From contig CAXXHC010000004.1 of NCBI GenBank assembly GCA_963663525.2, forward strand, positions 1 to 64,000: a stretch of DNA of 64,000 bases, given 5' to 3'. Source of the DNA: G963663525 sp963663525. GTDB lineage: Bacteria > Myxococcota_A > SURF-8 > G963663525. Made by a program: the position numbers and the translations under genes. The notes below the pieces were generated by a model, which saw only the letters and a list, made by a program, of their open reading frames with translations, did not search any database and was not told where the DNA came from. Below, piece by piece: positions 33,788 through 42,681 of the stretch (the first letter of the stretch is position 1; the number at the start of each line of letters is the position of its first letter).

Positions 33788-34369
33788 TTACGATGGCTTC
33801 CAATCGTTCCAAGTACCCTGATTTCGATGGGGTTCCTCGTTCCATTGCCGAGGGGTCAGTTCCGAATCAATCAATGGCAAGGTATGAGCGGGTTTGAGTG
33901 TTCTTAACGTTTGGTAAAAGGCTTTTTGCGGGGTGACGATGCCGTTCCACGCGAGAATTTTTACGAGAAATCGCGACCAGGTAGGTGTTCCTTGGCAGGG
34001 TTCCAGTACTTCGACGGTGTATCCGAGTTGCGATAGAGCTTCGATCAGTCCCGGTATCGTGCCGCCTTTCTGCTTGATGGTATAGGCCGCCAGCACGCGG
34101 GTTCGCAGGGATTCGTCATCTTCGTTTTCTCCACGAAAGACTTGGCGTTGGCGTGCCAGCAGGTCCAGGTAGTCCCCCGATGCCGTGGCGACCAGTAATT
34201 CTGGGATGATGGAAAGGAGAGTATCGCGTACGTCGTCCAACTGCTCACCCCAGATTTCCGTAAAACGAGCCACTAAAGATTCATTTCGATCCTTCTTTTT
34301 GAGGAAAGTTGGCAGTAACCACCAGAGATAATCAGCCAATTTCGCTATCGTATCGGCAGGTCTACTCAT
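33788..34369 (-). CDS. baseplate protein, gpI-like tail protein
   Basis: 193 residues, alpha-helical at the N terminus (LADYLWWLLPTFLKKKDRNESLVARFTEIWGEQLDDVRDTLLSIIPE), with GDYLDLLARQRQVFRGENEDDESLRTRVLA, the segment typical of proteins located between gpJ and the fibre in P2-like baseplates. The C-terminal part (GTIPGLIEALSQLGYTVEVLEPCQG) matches that role. It overlaps the gpJ-like gene by eight bases. Assigned as gpI-like by position and general pattern. Confidence 0.65.
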   Translation of the reverse strand: MSRPADTIAKLADYLWWLLPTFLKKKDRNESLVARFTEIWGEQLDDVRDTLLSIIPELLVATASGDYLDLLARQRQVFRGENEDDESLRTRVLAAYTIKQKGGTIPGLIEALSQLGYTVEVLEPCQGTPTWSRFLVKILAWNGIVTPQKAFYQTLRTLKPAHTLPLIDSELTPRQWNEEPHRNQGTWNDWKPS

Positions 34370-35498
34370 CGCTGACTGCCTCCATGGTAATCATTACGGA
34401 ACCCAATTCGGGAAACTCATTTGGAGCGATGGCCACGTCGCTGGTCGGTTGCTCGATATCGACGGAATACACACCGGGGATCGCCGTCACGAGACCGATC
34501 AGTTGCGAAACAATGATGTCTTTACCCACACCCAATGCTTGTATCCCCAACGTTGGATCTTCGATATCGCCAAAGAAAACGGACAATCGGCGGCGGATTT
34601 CCTGATCGAGAGTTGTCGTATCGAAACCGGAACGTGGTGTAATGCGGAACGAAATGGGTACCGAGACCATGACGGGAGCACGTACCATGACGTCTGCAGT
34701 GATGGGGCGATTGGCATCGACGACAAGTTGCACTGCATCGATCAACGCAGCATCGGGAGATCCAGTTTCTCCCATAATGTACACATCGACGGTGCCTTCG
34801 CCACGCGGCAACGTATCGTCCACAAAAGCGGATTTGACGCCGGGGACCGATAAGGCCCAAGATATATACGCCGCCGCCGTACCGCCTTGGGACAATTCTT
34901 CCCAGGCGAGAAAACATCGTTGTCTGAGTTCCGCATCGGATTCTTCATCCACTCCCACAATCGCAATCCAATCCGTATCGTTGGTTACCGAGGAAATCCC
35001 ATTGATGTACGTTTTCATCTTCGTGATGGATGCAGGTCCGACGTTGAAACTGGAACCCGCGCTTTCCGCAATGACCGGTACCTGGACGGAAATCTGACCA
35101 CTTTCGAGGATTGCATCTTCTGTCGTGAAAAAACGATACTCTTTGCCGGATTGATCCTTGGGTGTCGTCACAATAGAGCCGGTCGGGATGGGGATGTTGG
35201 TATTTTTCGCTTGTGGACGTGCGTAAAGAACATGTCCTTCCGTTTTGATGGCTGGTTTTCGTTCGAGTCCGTATTCTTGAGCTTTTCGATCCAACCAGAC
35301 CCCGGTCGCCGTATCGAGAAAGCCTTGTTTCAGCATTTCGGCACCGAAAGCATAGAGTTCGCCAATGACTTCAGCTATCACTTCAGTGACAGTACGAACC
35401 ACGGAACCGATATTGAAATTTGTCAATCCTGTGCGTTCGCCGATGGCAGTCAGCATGGAGGAAACGAGTTCGGTATACGTTTTGATCTGCGGGGCCAT
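34362..35498 (-). CDS. baseplate J-like protein
   Basis: 378 residues with the Baseplate_J pattern: LTNFNIGSVVRTVTEVIAEVIGELYAFG, FLDTATGVWLDRKAQEYGLERKPA, IPTGSIVTTPKDQSGKEYRF, GTAAAYISWALSVPGVKSAFVDD and MVRAPVMVSVPISFRI. These proteins form the wedge periphery of contractile baseplates. It starts on the stop of the W/gp25-like gene (one-base overlap) and ends inside the start of the gpI-like gene. Confidence 0.88.
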   Translation of the reverse strand: MAPQIKTYTELVSSMLTAIGERTGLTNFNIGSVVRTVTEVIAEVIGELYAFGAEMLKQGFLDTATGVWLDRKAQEYGLERKPAIKTEGHVLYARPQAKNTNIPIPTGSIVTTPKDQSGKEYRFFTTEDAILESGQISVQVPVIAESAGSSFNVGPASITKMKTYINGISSVTNDTDWIAIVGVDEESDAELRQRCFLAWEELSQGGTAAAYISWALSVPGVKSAFVDDTLPRGEGTVDVYIMGETGSPDAALIDAVQLVVDANRPITADVMVRAPVMVSVPISFRITPRSGFDTTTLDQEIRRRLSVFFGDIEDPTLGIQALGVGKDIIVSQLIGLVTAIPGVYSVDIEQPTSDVAIAPNEFPELGSVMITMEAVSDE

Positions 35499-35926
35499 TA
35501 GAAATCTCCCGAGGTTTTGTTTGCATTCCAGACGAAAACGAGTCGATTCGTGAAACCTTCCTCGATCGGTACGAAGGACACACGGAAGCTGGCTTCCCGC
35601 CCGCTACGCTCCTCCGTCACCTGTATGGAATCCGGTTTAATACGAGGACCGACGGATAAATCGTAGGTCAAAGCATCCTCAATGGTGCGAGCCACCCATT
35701 GCTCGAAATCAGGTCGATCTTCTTCCCCGAACAGTCTCGGTACCCCCGCGCCATAGTCCGGATGCCCAAAAAGATCGCCTGGCAGCGTATCCAGCAGATG
35801 CCGGACATCCTGTAAAAGTGTGGTCCGCCCATCGGGCGTGATCGCCAGATCGCCGGTCGCGCTGATGTGAAGATCGCCGTCGTCATCCAATAGCAAATCG
35901 ATGCCGAGATTTTCGTAATTTCCCAT
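35498..35926 (-). CDS. gpW/gp25-like baseplate wedge protein
   Basis: 142 residues from MGNYENLGIDLLLDDDGDLH; AGGA lies five bases upstream, while earlier in-frame starts read back into the neighbouring gene. GDLAITPDGRTTLLQDVRHLLDTLPGDLFGHPDYGAGVPRLFGE is the gp25/lysozyme-like wedge motif, followed by WVARTIEDALTYDLSVGPRIKPDSIQV. It forms the baseplate wedge with the J-like protein encoded next. Confidence 0.85.
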   Translation of the reverse strand: MGNYENLGIDLLLDDDGDLHISATGDLAITPDGRTTLLQDVRHLLDTLPGDLFGHPDYGAGVPRLFGEEDRPDFEQWVARTIEDALTYDLSVGPRIKPDSIQVTEERSGREASFRVSFVPIEEGFTNRLVFVWNANKTSGDF

Positions 35927-35928
35927 CG

Positions 35929-36855
35929 TTATCCTTCCAGCAGTTCTACGACCGGCCCGAAATCCGCTGTGGCGGCCAGCAGACAAGTTCCCGCCACCCA
36001 AGATTCGAGATTCCAGGGTGGGACATCCGTGGCAAAGTCCGCTTTTGCCTCCAAATCGTCGATCCCGCTTCCATCGATCTGCAACACGTACAATCCCGAC
36101 GATTCGATCAATGCTGTAATGGCATCCACGATGGACTGGATTTCATTGGCGATCGCGGCCAGCAATGCTGCCTTTTCGGAAATGGTTTCAGCCAGGCTAT
36201 CCAGCATGTTTGCGTAGTCGTCGGTGACGCTCAGCATGCCTACGGTTTGCGTTAGAATCTCGGCTAATCTGGCGAAAGGCGGACAGACTTCGCCCAAGCG
36301 CAGGGATTCCCAATCCGGCGGTGTACTCATGCCGTTTTCGATACGGGTCGGAATATCAAACCCGTATTCGTCTTCCTCCCAATCGAGCGCCGGAATGCCG
36401 AAAAGCATGGATAAAAGTTGCAACAAACGATAAAAATCCGGGAGATCGTTGGCACCGACCACGAAAAACATGGCTGAAATTTCTGCATGTTCGGCAAACT
36501 GCGGACGGTGGATATCGCCGAAATCGCTAAAACTTTCCTTCCAACGGGAAAGAAAACCCTGCAGGCCATCGGGATTTCCACTGGTAAACAACGGTCCCTT
36601 GTCCAGGTAGAAGTAGAGGCCGGTCTGCAATAGGTTATATAACTGGTTGATGAGTTCCTGAAGGATCGCAATCAACGCGTGCATGGTGGCATGCATGGAA
36701 TCCGCCATGAAAGAGGCGAGTTCGGCGAGCGTATCGAGCAAGCCTGACAGGGTATCGAGGACCCCGGATACTGTCCCGGTGGCTTCGTTTACCGCATCGA
36801 GCGTAGGCGGCACCCCCGGAATCATCGCCACATTGAAGGGTCGCCACTCAGGCAT
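35929..36855 (-). CDS. phage structural protein of unknown role
   Basis: 308 residues in the baseplate module between the gpV-like and gp25-like genes. The N-terminal 95 residues are helical and apolar (VSGVLDTLSGLLDTLAELASFMADSMHATMHALIAILQELINQLYNLLQ). The middle (DIHRPQFAEHAEISAMFFVVGANDLPDFYRLLQLLSMLFG) and end (NEIQSIVDAITALIESSGLYVLQIDGSGIDDLEA) show no family I can name. It overlaps the preceding 59-residue gene by eight bases. Position suggests a baseplate or tail-tip component. Confidence 0.6.
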   Translation of the reverse strand: MPEWRPFNVAMIPGVPPTLDAVNEATGTVSGVLDTLSGLLDTLAELASFMADSMHATMHALIAILQELINQLYNLLQTGLYFYLDKGPLFTSGNPDGLQGFLSRWKESFSDFGDIHRPQFAEHAEISAMFFVVGANDLPDFYRLLQLLSMLFGIPALDWEEDEYGFDIPTRIENGMSTPPDWESLRLGEVCPPFARLAEILTQTVGMLSVTDDYANMLDSLAETISEKAALLAAIANEIQSIVDAITALIESSGLYVLQIDGSGIDDLEAKADFATDVPPWNLESWVAGTCLLAATADFGPVVELLEG

Positions 36856-37027
36856 CCAAATTCCCCTTTGGTTGCTGATTCACCGCCATCGCCGTTTTCG
36901 CCATGCCTTCGAACGCTTTTGCCTGGGCTTCGATGATTTGCGGCAGGATTTCGTTCAATCGCTCCGTCACGTCACGAAGACGCTTTATCAGACCGATATT
37001 CTTGGGTTTTCGCCATTGCGCCGTCAT
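36848..37027 (-). CDS. small phage protein, 59 residues
   Basis: MTAQWRKPKNIGLIKRLRDV begins a short, basic, helical protein ending in QQPKGNLDA. GGAG lies eight bases upstream of ATG 37027. Its stop overlaps the start of the next structural gene by eight bases, so it is coupled to it. The helical stretch TERLNEILPQIIEAQAKAF could be a coiled coil. No family recognised; probably a real accessory baseplate or chaperone gene. Confidence 0.6.
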   Translation of the reverse strand: MTAQWRKPKNIGLIKRLRDVTERLNEILPQIIEAQAKAFEGMAKTAMAVNQQPKGNLDA

Positions 37028-37095
37028 GTCCGTTTCTCCGCTTCGCCGTCGATCATCACTTGCTTCGTCGTATCTTGTCCGTTCGTGAGAGTCAT
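37024..37095 (-). CDS. possible 23-residue leader ORF
   Basis: MTLTNGQDTTKQVMIDGEAE and three more residues fill the gap between the gpV-like stop (37098) and the 59-residue gene, whose ATG overlaps this stop (ATGA). AGGTG lies six bases upstream. The exact fit suggests translational coupling, but its length makes coding uncertain. Confidence 0.3.
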   Translation of the reverse strand: MTLTNGQDTTKQVMIDGEAEKRT

Positions 37096-37097
37096 CG

Positions 37098-38285
37098 TTA
37101 CACCTGTGAAATAAAAACTTTCGTACTCAAGAGTTGTGCCAAGGCTGCGTCCGCCGCCGCGAGAGCGGTTGCCACTGCCGGATTCGGCGCGATGGGCGTA
37201 CCGAGATTTCCGATGCCGAGCGGTACGGTTTTCAATACGGTCAGAATCGTCGTCAAAATGGTCTGGAGAGGAATTCCGCAGGCGGCAGGTTGTCCCGCCG
37301 CTGTGATTCCACCCAGTTGCACCGGGCCGGAGGCAGCGGAGCCGATATTGATCATGGTAGGTGGCGTGGGAATGTTGGCACCAATGTTGATCTGGCCACC
37401 CATGGCGTCGAGCGCTAAAAGTCCAGGCGAATTGACCAAGACCTGGTAAGCGGCCAGGGGGGCTGCAGGTGCAATACCGGGTGTGGCTGCGACGAGAATT
37501 TCATAACCTCCGCCCACCACTTCGCGTTTGTTGAACGTGGTAGCGACGGATTGCCCACCCGCAATCTGCTGCGAGACGGATCCGAGCACTTTTTGCTGGA
37601 AAGATCCTCCGATGTTCTGAGAAAGATTGCCTTTGGTATGTTCCGTCAGCGTTCCGTATTGGATGAAGGCATCGCGATGGACCTGTAACTTCCAGGAATC
37701 ACAGGATATATTCTCCGCGCCATCGACCTGCGATTGCCGTTTCCCCTGTATTTTCTTGATTTCATCGCCGACCGTATGTTCCTGACGTTTGTTCGTTGTA
37801 ATCAGTTTCAATGACGCACAGGAGAGCACGATCTCGTTGACGTCAGGTTTCAATTCGATCTTCTGACCCTGTTTGCCGCGAATCGCAATCGTACCGGAGT
37901 TGAACCCGGCGGGAGCCTTGTTTCCATAGAAAATCGGGGATTCCACGTAAGGCCGGGTGATGTCGCCGTCGTGAAAGGATACCGTGACCTCCGCGCCGAC
38001 TTCCGGCAACGCGAAAATGCCGTAGCCGTCCTGAGCGAAAAGCGAGGCTACCGGGACATTCGGCAACGATAAACCCGGCTCGTCGGGTTCTTCATCGGCT
38101 TGGTTGCCGGGTTCCGGCCCAATCACCACATCCACACGGTAATAGTTCTCGACATCCTTATCATCGTCATCGTGAACCGCCACGACTTTACCCAACAAAG
38201 ACGGTCGAAAATGCTTGCGCAGATCCGGATGAAGACCTTCGATCAACGTGCGGAGTTCACTGGCCAGATCGCCACGGCTATTCAT
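37098..38285 (-). CDS. gpV-like baseplate spike protein
   Basis: 395 residues. The N-terminal OB-fold part (SLLGKVVAVHDDDDKDVENYYRVDVVI, then VPVASLFAQDGYGIFALPEVGAEVTVSFHDGDITRPYV) is that of gpV/Vgr spike proteins. It continues into a repetitive beta-helix (GTIAIRGKQGQKIELKPDVNEIVLSCASLKLIT, then GSFQQKVLGSVSQQIAGGQSVAT). The C-terminal 100 residues are Ala/Pro/Gly-rich (APAAPLAAYQVLVNSPGLLALDAMGGQINIGANIP). The trimeric spike punctures the envelope at injection. It overlaps the gpD-like gene by four bases. Confidence 0.85.
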   Translation of the reverse strand: MNSRGDLASELRTLIEGLHPDLRKHFRPSLLGKVVAVHDDDDKDVENYYRVDVVIGPEPGNQADEEPDEPGLSLPNVPVASLFAQDGYGIFALPEVGAEVTVSFHDGDITRPYVESPIFYGNKAPAGFNSGTIAIRGKQGQKIELKPDVNEIVLSCASLKLITTNKRQEHTVGDEIKKIQGKRQSQVDGAENISCDSWKLQVHRDAFIQYGTLTEHTKGNLSQNIGGSFQQKVLGSVSQQIAGGQSVATTFNKREVVGGGYEILVAATPGIAPAAPLAAYQVLVNSPGLLALDAMGGQINIGANIPTPPTMINIGSAASGPVQLGGITAAGQPAACGIPLQTILTTILTVLKTVPLGIGNLGTPIAPNPAVATALAAADAALAQLLSTKVFISQV

Positions 38286-39055
38286 CGGTCCACCTCCGTG
38301 AGCCAGAGGCGACTGCGCGCGCCTTCATGATGGATCCCAACCGTGTGGCGTACTTGCTCGATAAAGTAACGCGATTCACTGCCATCGCGATCCAATACCG
38401 AGACTATTTGTGAATGCCAGAGCGGCGCGCCCATCACGGTCAGCAGGAATCGATTACCGGGCAGTGATACAAAATCGATTACATCTTCACCGTGGGTGAA
38501 TGTTGCTGCGGATTCCTGTTCGACATCACGAGGCCCCCAATGAAACCCACCGGTGGGGTCGCACCAGAAGTCGTAATCGAGGTCGAGACGACGGTTAAGG
38601 TACTGAATCGCTTCAACCATCGTGCTGTCATGCATTGGCAGTTTGTCTAAAACAGCCTCGCAAAACGCTATATCTAGCGTAGTAAAATTACATCCCGACA
38701 CTAGATGTGTAATGATTGCGCTGGCTTCCTCGTCCTGGTAGGTTCGGGTTATGCGCGTGTCTGCCAGAGTTCGGCCTCGGCACAATCCAAATATGTTCAA
38801 CGTTTCACGCCGATGTCCACGGTACACGGTTCCATCGAAAAGAGGCGAAAGTCCTTGTCCACGCCAGCCCCATTCGATGATCAACGGATCGCCGTCGTTT
38901 GCACCATCCTTCCATTCGAAACGGAGATTGGAAAGCTCCAGGGTCGCGGATGCCACCGGTTGCGATCGTGCCGCGATGATTTCCATTTTCTGAACCGTGC
39001 CAATGCGTGTGCGATCACCAATCGTCACGGAGATTTCGGGAGCATACCAACTCAT
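38282..39055 (-). CDS. gpD-like baseplate hub protein
   Basis: 257 residues. Resembles the late-control-D/gp27 hub fold: SWYAPEISVTIGDRTRIGTVQKMEIIAARSQPVASATLELSN, LFDGTVYRGHRRETLNIFGLCRGRTLADTRI and the C-terminal QIVSVLDRDGSESRYFIEQVRHTVG. Shorter than typical gpD (about 350 residues). It sits just before the spike gene, as in P2-like phages, and overlaps both neighbours by four bases (ATGA). Confidence 0.7.
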   Translation of the reverse strand: MSWYAPEISVTIGDRTRIGTVQKMEIIAARSQPVASATLELSNLRFEWKDGANDGDPLIIEWGWRGQGLSPLFDGTVYRGHRRETLNIFGLCRGRTLADTRITRTYQDEEASAIITHLVSGCNFTTLDIAFCEAVLDKLPMHDSTMVEAIQYLNRRLDLDYDFWCDPTGGFHWGPRDVEQESAATFTHGEDVIDFVSLPGNRFLLTVMGAPLWHSQIVSVLDRDGSESRYFIEQVRHTVGIHHEGARSRLWLTEVDR

Positions 39056-39741
39056 GGTCCACCCCCCATCGCATCGGATTTACCTGCTCGAAAGGCGGCG
39101 GCCAGTGGATCTTCTTCGCCCACGGCCTCAACATGATCAGCATTCGCCTGGGTATCGCTTTTTGTGGCTTCCTCTGCCTCGGCGGTTGCCTGTTGCTTTT
39201 GCACGGCTTCACGACCCCGCCGTTCCACTTGTCGTGCCACCGGTTCGAACTCGACAAAGGAAATGTTTACCTCCAAATCCGTGGTTCCGGGTTGATCGGA
39301 GACATCCAACCCCTTGAACAACACCGTTTTGATGCCGCAAGCGTCCGTCAACGGCGATTGAATCGAAAACACAGTCGGCACGGCATAAGAGGCCGAACTC
39401 GTATTCTCTCCATCTCCGATAGGATCCGAGCGGTCACGGAACGCTGATTGCAAAGTTTGGTACTGCTCCATCGCGGATCGGGTCACCTGACCGGAGCGGT
39501 TCTCCTCGTCTACCAATTGCAGCGAAATCGAGATTTCCGTGTCTTCATAGCCCACGGCCTGCTTAATCTTTCCCGAACGTCCGGGAATATCGGCTTCATC
39601 GACTTTCACCGACTGGCGAATGGCCATCTGGCGATGGGGAACCGGAAAACGGAAACGTACATCGGCGATGTCCGGGGTACCGTCCGATTTCACGGAACCC
39701 AGTATCACCACCTGAAAATTTTCATTTTGGATTTCAGGCAT
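39052..39741 (-). CDS. baseplate-associated tail protein
   Basis: 229 residues between the tape measure and hub genes. FQVVILGSVKSDGTPDIADVRFRFPVPHRQMAIRQSVKVDEADIPGRSGKIKQAVGYEDTEISISLQL is a beta-rich part like DNA-circularisation/LysM-type baseplate proteins at this position. The last 60 residues are charged and probably disordered. It overlaps the tape measure start by eight bases. An identical 17-residue piece (GDGENTSSASYAVPTVF) survives as a fragment at 13756-13806. Confidence 0.65.
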   Translation of the reverse strand: MPEIQNENFQVVILGSVKSDGTPDIADVRFRFPVPHRQMAIRQSVKVDEADIPGRSGKIKQAVGYEDTEISISLQLVDEENRSGQVTRSAMEQYQTLQSAFRDRSDPIGDGENTSSASYAVPTVFSIQSPLTDACGIKTVLFKGLDVSDQPGTTDLEVNISFVEFEPVARQVERRGREAVQKQQATAEAEEATKSDTQANADHVEAVGEEDPLAAAFRAGKSDAMGGGP

Positions 39742-42142
39742 GGCTAACCCCCAGTCGCAAGGCCAACCGCCCGAAGATCTCTGTCAGCCGTTCTTCGAGA
39801 TCGTCCATCGAGTCCGCCCCGGATACCGTGATTTGAAAGGCTCCACGCTGGAACACGACGGATGCGCCTTCGGCGCAGGTCCCTGTATCGGTGGCTGGGA
39901 TCGAACTCATTCCAGAGTCGGAAAGCGATCCCGTGTCCATTGGCGCAATACGTGGAGGTTGCAATCGAATTCGAGACAAGGATGTGGAAATCGCATCGAT
40001 CGGTTCATCGGCTCCTTGTTCAATGCCTTTTGCAAACGTGGGTAGCAGCGATTTCCCCGATTGGGTCAGTTGGGACAGCGGACCTTCCTCGGCATCGGAA
40101 AACGGCAACAGACTCCGTAAATCCCCCAGTAAGCTGGTAAATCCTTCTTCTAGTGTTCCCCAGGAAGCTTGTATGCCTGCCCAGAAAGCATCGATCAGAC
40201 CACGACCGGCATTCATGAAGTTCTCACCGAGCCCCGCGAACCAGCCGATCCAGGCTCCGAAAATCCCCTTGATGTGGCCCAATACATTATAGAAAGTCGC
40301 CTGAATCGTCTGCCAGGCTCCCGACCAGTCACCGGTCAACAGCTGCAATCCAGTCTTGAAAACACCGGAAATCAAGTTCCAAACGAGCGCAATCGAATGA
40401 TAGATCGAGGTCCAGACGGTGGTAACCGTAAGGCTTATAGAAGCCCACGCCGCACCGGTCATGACCTTGATGCTTTCCCAGGCGAAGGTAAATAGACCTT
40501 TTAGAATTGCAATCTGTGGAAAAAGCAATTGAGTAATTCCTGCCCAGGCTCCACCGATGATCGTAGCGATCAAAGGCCAGACTTCCGACGTGTAGCTGGA
40601 AACCGTGGACCAGGCGTTGGTTATAACGCCCGCCAGGTAGCCGACCCCGTAGGCGACAGGCACAGCACCTGCGTAAAAAACCTCTTTGAGCATCCCCCAC
40701 GTATCCGAAAGAATCCCCGTACTTTCGGCCATTTCATCGGTACCGGACGTAAAAACCATCACCAGAGCCGTCATACCTGTAATCAACGCACCCACGGCCA
40801 GCAGCACGCCACCCGTGGAAACGTTGACCATGGTCATCGCCGTCATGACTTGAGCCCCCATGATGAGTGCTGCACCGCCGATCAACAGCACACCAGCGGT
40901 CACCGCTGTCAGGACGACGACCGTTTTCGTAAGAAACGGATGCGCTTCGGCGAACATCGACATTTTCCCGGATAGCCAGGCAAATGAATCCGCCAGACCT
41001 GAAACAACGGGTAAAAGAGCATTGCCGACGGTTTCTACAAGAACGGCAGCATTGGCTTTCGCTCGATCGAAGGCGGCAGCAGCGGACGCATCCACTTTTT
41101 TAAAGGCTTCGTCCGTGGCTCCGGCGGAATGCCCCATTTGTTCCAGGATCGAAGAGAATGATTCCGCCTGATTACCGGTCAGTGCCAGCACGCCGGAAAG
41201 AGCTTCCACTCGCCCGAAAAGCGAAGAAAGGACTTCTTGGGATCCACCGGTTTTTTCAGCCACATGAGCCAACCAGTTCTGCAATCCCATGGATTTCATG
41301 GCGGCGGTGGAAAACTCGATTCCGAGATTTTTGGCTGTTGCCGTGGCATCCGCTGTGGGTTTGATGACGGCAGCCAGCATTCCACGAAGAGAAGTTACCG
41401 ACTCTGCCGTGTTCAATCCACCAAGGGTAAGTGCCGAAGTTGCCGACAATACTTCATCCAACGAAATCCCTGCCGACGAGGCCAAGGGCGTGACTTTCCC
41501 GAGCGACGACGACAATTCCCCGATGGTTGTTTTCCCCGCTTTCATAGCCACAAACATTTTGTCGGAAACCCCGGATACCTGACTTGCCGCCATGCCGTAG
41601 GAATTCATGATGGAGGTCAGGCCATCGATGGCGGTCCCGGTATCCGTGATGCCGCCACGCGCCAGCTTCATGGCTCCTTCAAGCATGATCGTGGCGTCTG
41701 CCGCATCGCCGTAACCCGCCGAAATGGTAGTGTAGAGCGCACCCGCCGTATCCACCGGCATCTGGCCGTATTCCTTGGAAAGCGATCGAACCTGGGATGT
41801 CAACGCGCCCATGTCAGTGGTCGCGGTATCGACAAGCGTGGAGACTTCCGCCATGGCCGCGTTGAATCCGGTGGCCGTATGCACGGCCAAGCCCAAGCCA
41901 CCTGCGATGATGCCGCCCGCAATCATGGCTTTCGTCCCGAGACCGGTCAGATGCGACGTGGCCTGATCCACGGCACTCATATCGATATCACCGGGAATGA
42001 GCGAAGAATTCACGGACAAGGCCGTAGATTCCGCCGTTTTTCGGAAGGACGTGAGCGAGTGCTCCGCTTTCGTCAGCGATGCGGTCAAGGCATTGTGACC
42101 TTTGACCAGCACGCCGATGGTATGGCTCAGTCCTCCCGACAT
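39734..42142 (-). CDS. tail tape measure protein (TP901-type)
   Basis: 802 residues. The N-terminal 330 residues match the PhageMin_Tail/TP901 core: TGFNAAMAEVSTLVDTATTDMGAL, SLSKEYGQMPVDTAGALYTTISAGYGDAADA, LEGAMKLARGGITDTGTAIDGLTSIMNSYGM, MKAGKTTIGELSSSLGKVTPLASSAGISLDEVLSATSALTLGG. Hydrophobic stretches follow (TKTVVVLTAVTAGVLLIGGAALIMGAQV, GGVLLAVGALITGMTALVMVF), then Trp-rich repeats (AWASISLTVTTVWTSIYHS). It sets tail length; about 800 residues implies a tail near 120 nm by the usual 0.15 nm per residue rule. It starts two bases after the frameshifted chaperone gene, the expected order. Confidence 0.93.
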   Translation of the reverse strand: MSGGLSHTIGVLVKGHNALTASLTKAEHSLTSFRKTAESTALSVNSSLIPGDIDMSAVDQATSHLTGLGTKAMIAGGIIAGGLGLAVHTATGFNAAMAEVSTLVDTATTDMGALTSQVRSLSKEYGQMPVDTAGALYTTISAGYGDAADATIMLEGAMKLARGGITDTGTAIDGLTSIMNSYGMAASQVSGVSDKMFVAMKAGKTTIGELSSSLGKVTPLASSAGISLDEVLSATSALTLGGLNTAESVTSLRGMLAAVIKPTADATATAKNLGIEFSTAAMKSMGLQNWLAHVAEKTGGSQEVLSSLFGRVEALSGVLALTGNQAESFSSILEQMGHSAGATDEAFKKVDASAAAAFDRAKANAAVLVETVGNALLPVVSGLADSFAWLSGKMSMFAEAHPFLTKTVVVLTAVTAGVLLIGGAALIMGAQVMTAMTMVNVSTGGVLLAVGALITGMTALVMVFTSGTDEMAESTGILSDTWGMLKEVFYAGAVPVAYGVGYLAGVITNAWSTVSSYTSEVWPLIATIIGGAWAGITQLLFPQIAILKGLFTFAWESIKVMTGAAWASISLTVTTVWTSIYHSIALVWNLISGVFKTGLQLLTGDWSGAWQTIQATFYNVLGHIKGIFGAWIGWFAGLGENFMNAGRGLIDAFWAGIQASWGTLEEGFTSLLGDLRSLLPFSDAEEGPLSQLTQSGKSLLPTFAKGIEQGADEPIDAISTSLSRIRLQPPRIAPMDTGSLSDSGMSSIPATDTGTCAEGASVVFQRGAFQITVSGADSMDDLEERLTEIFGRLALRLGVSHA

Positions 42143-42681
42143 CTATCGCTGCCGTCCTTTCTTTTTGATGGTTTTTACCGCTTTCGCCTCCTCATCTCGT
42201 AGCCACAACGCCGCCCCGGCCAATTCGGCGAACTCGTCCGCAGAGAGGTCATCGACTTTTTCAAAGTCGTAGGCTCCAAAACTGTGGCAGATGAGGGTTC
42301 GCATCTGCCGATATCCATCCGAGCGGCAGGACATCCGCTCGGCATCTATACGTTTTTTAGGGACGCTCCCTGGACGAAACCGAGCCCTTTTTGGATCTGC
42401 TGGGCGAGCGTGACCACCAGACCCGGTTCCCATTCGGTCTGCATGGCCTCGAAGTCGGGCTTGGGATGCATGAGAAATTTCTGCACGAGGATCTCGTTGG
42501 CTTCGGCCTCGTCTTTCACCGCACCGATCAGCGATTTGTACTCGGACCAACTGGCTTTGCGCGCCAGAAAAACCTCATCCTCGCGACCAGGGATCATGAT
42601 CTGAAAAAGTTTCAATTTGGGGTTATCTGCGCGGAGATGCTCGGCGATTTGACGTACACTGATTTCGTGATGTTCAGACAT
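42143..42681 (-). CDS. tail assembly chaperone, -1 frameshift product (gpGT-like)
   Basis: Frameshifting at the slippery heptamer joins the first 110 residues of the upstream frame to 69 residues of the -1 frame (RIDAERMSCRSDGYRQMRTL ... ADEFAELAGAALWLRDEEAKAVKTIKKKG), giving about 179 residues. In lambda-type and many contractile phages the short and long chaperone forms coat the tape measure during tail assembly. The downstream frame has an ATG at 42334 but only a poor ribosome site, supporting expression by frameshift. It is immediately followed by the tape measure gene. Confidence 0.75.
42346..42681 (-). CDS. tail assembly chaperone, unshifted product (gpG-like)
   Basis: 111 residues from MSEHHEISVRQIAEHLR, with AGGA eight bases upstream. 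LFQIMIPGREDEVFLARKASWSEYKSLI and PDFEAMQTEWEPGLVVTLAQQIQKGLGF fit the small chaperones before tape measure genes. It ends GASLKNV with the stop TAG three bases after the slippery site. It overlaps the endolysin stop by eight bases. Confidence 0.8.
   Translation of the reverse strand: MSEHHEISVRQIAEHLRADNPKLKLFQIMIPGREDEVFLARKASWSEYKSLIGAVKDEAEANEILVQKFLMHPKPDFEAMQTEWEPGLVVTLAQQIQKGLGFVQGASLKNV
42352..42358 (-). promoter_or_regulatory. programmed -1 ribosomal frameshift site A AAA AAC
   Basis: The zero frame reads CTA AAA AAC GTA TAG, so the heptamer A AAA AAC is in the correct phase for simultaneous -1 slippage and lies just before the zero-frame stop. After the shift reading continues CGT ATA GAT into the long downstream frame. 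Confidence 0.8.

Noticed and set aside
37040..37098. terminator between the gpV-like gene and the next gene
   Set aside because: No stem with T-run; the gap is filled by a possible 23-codon frame coupled to the next gene.
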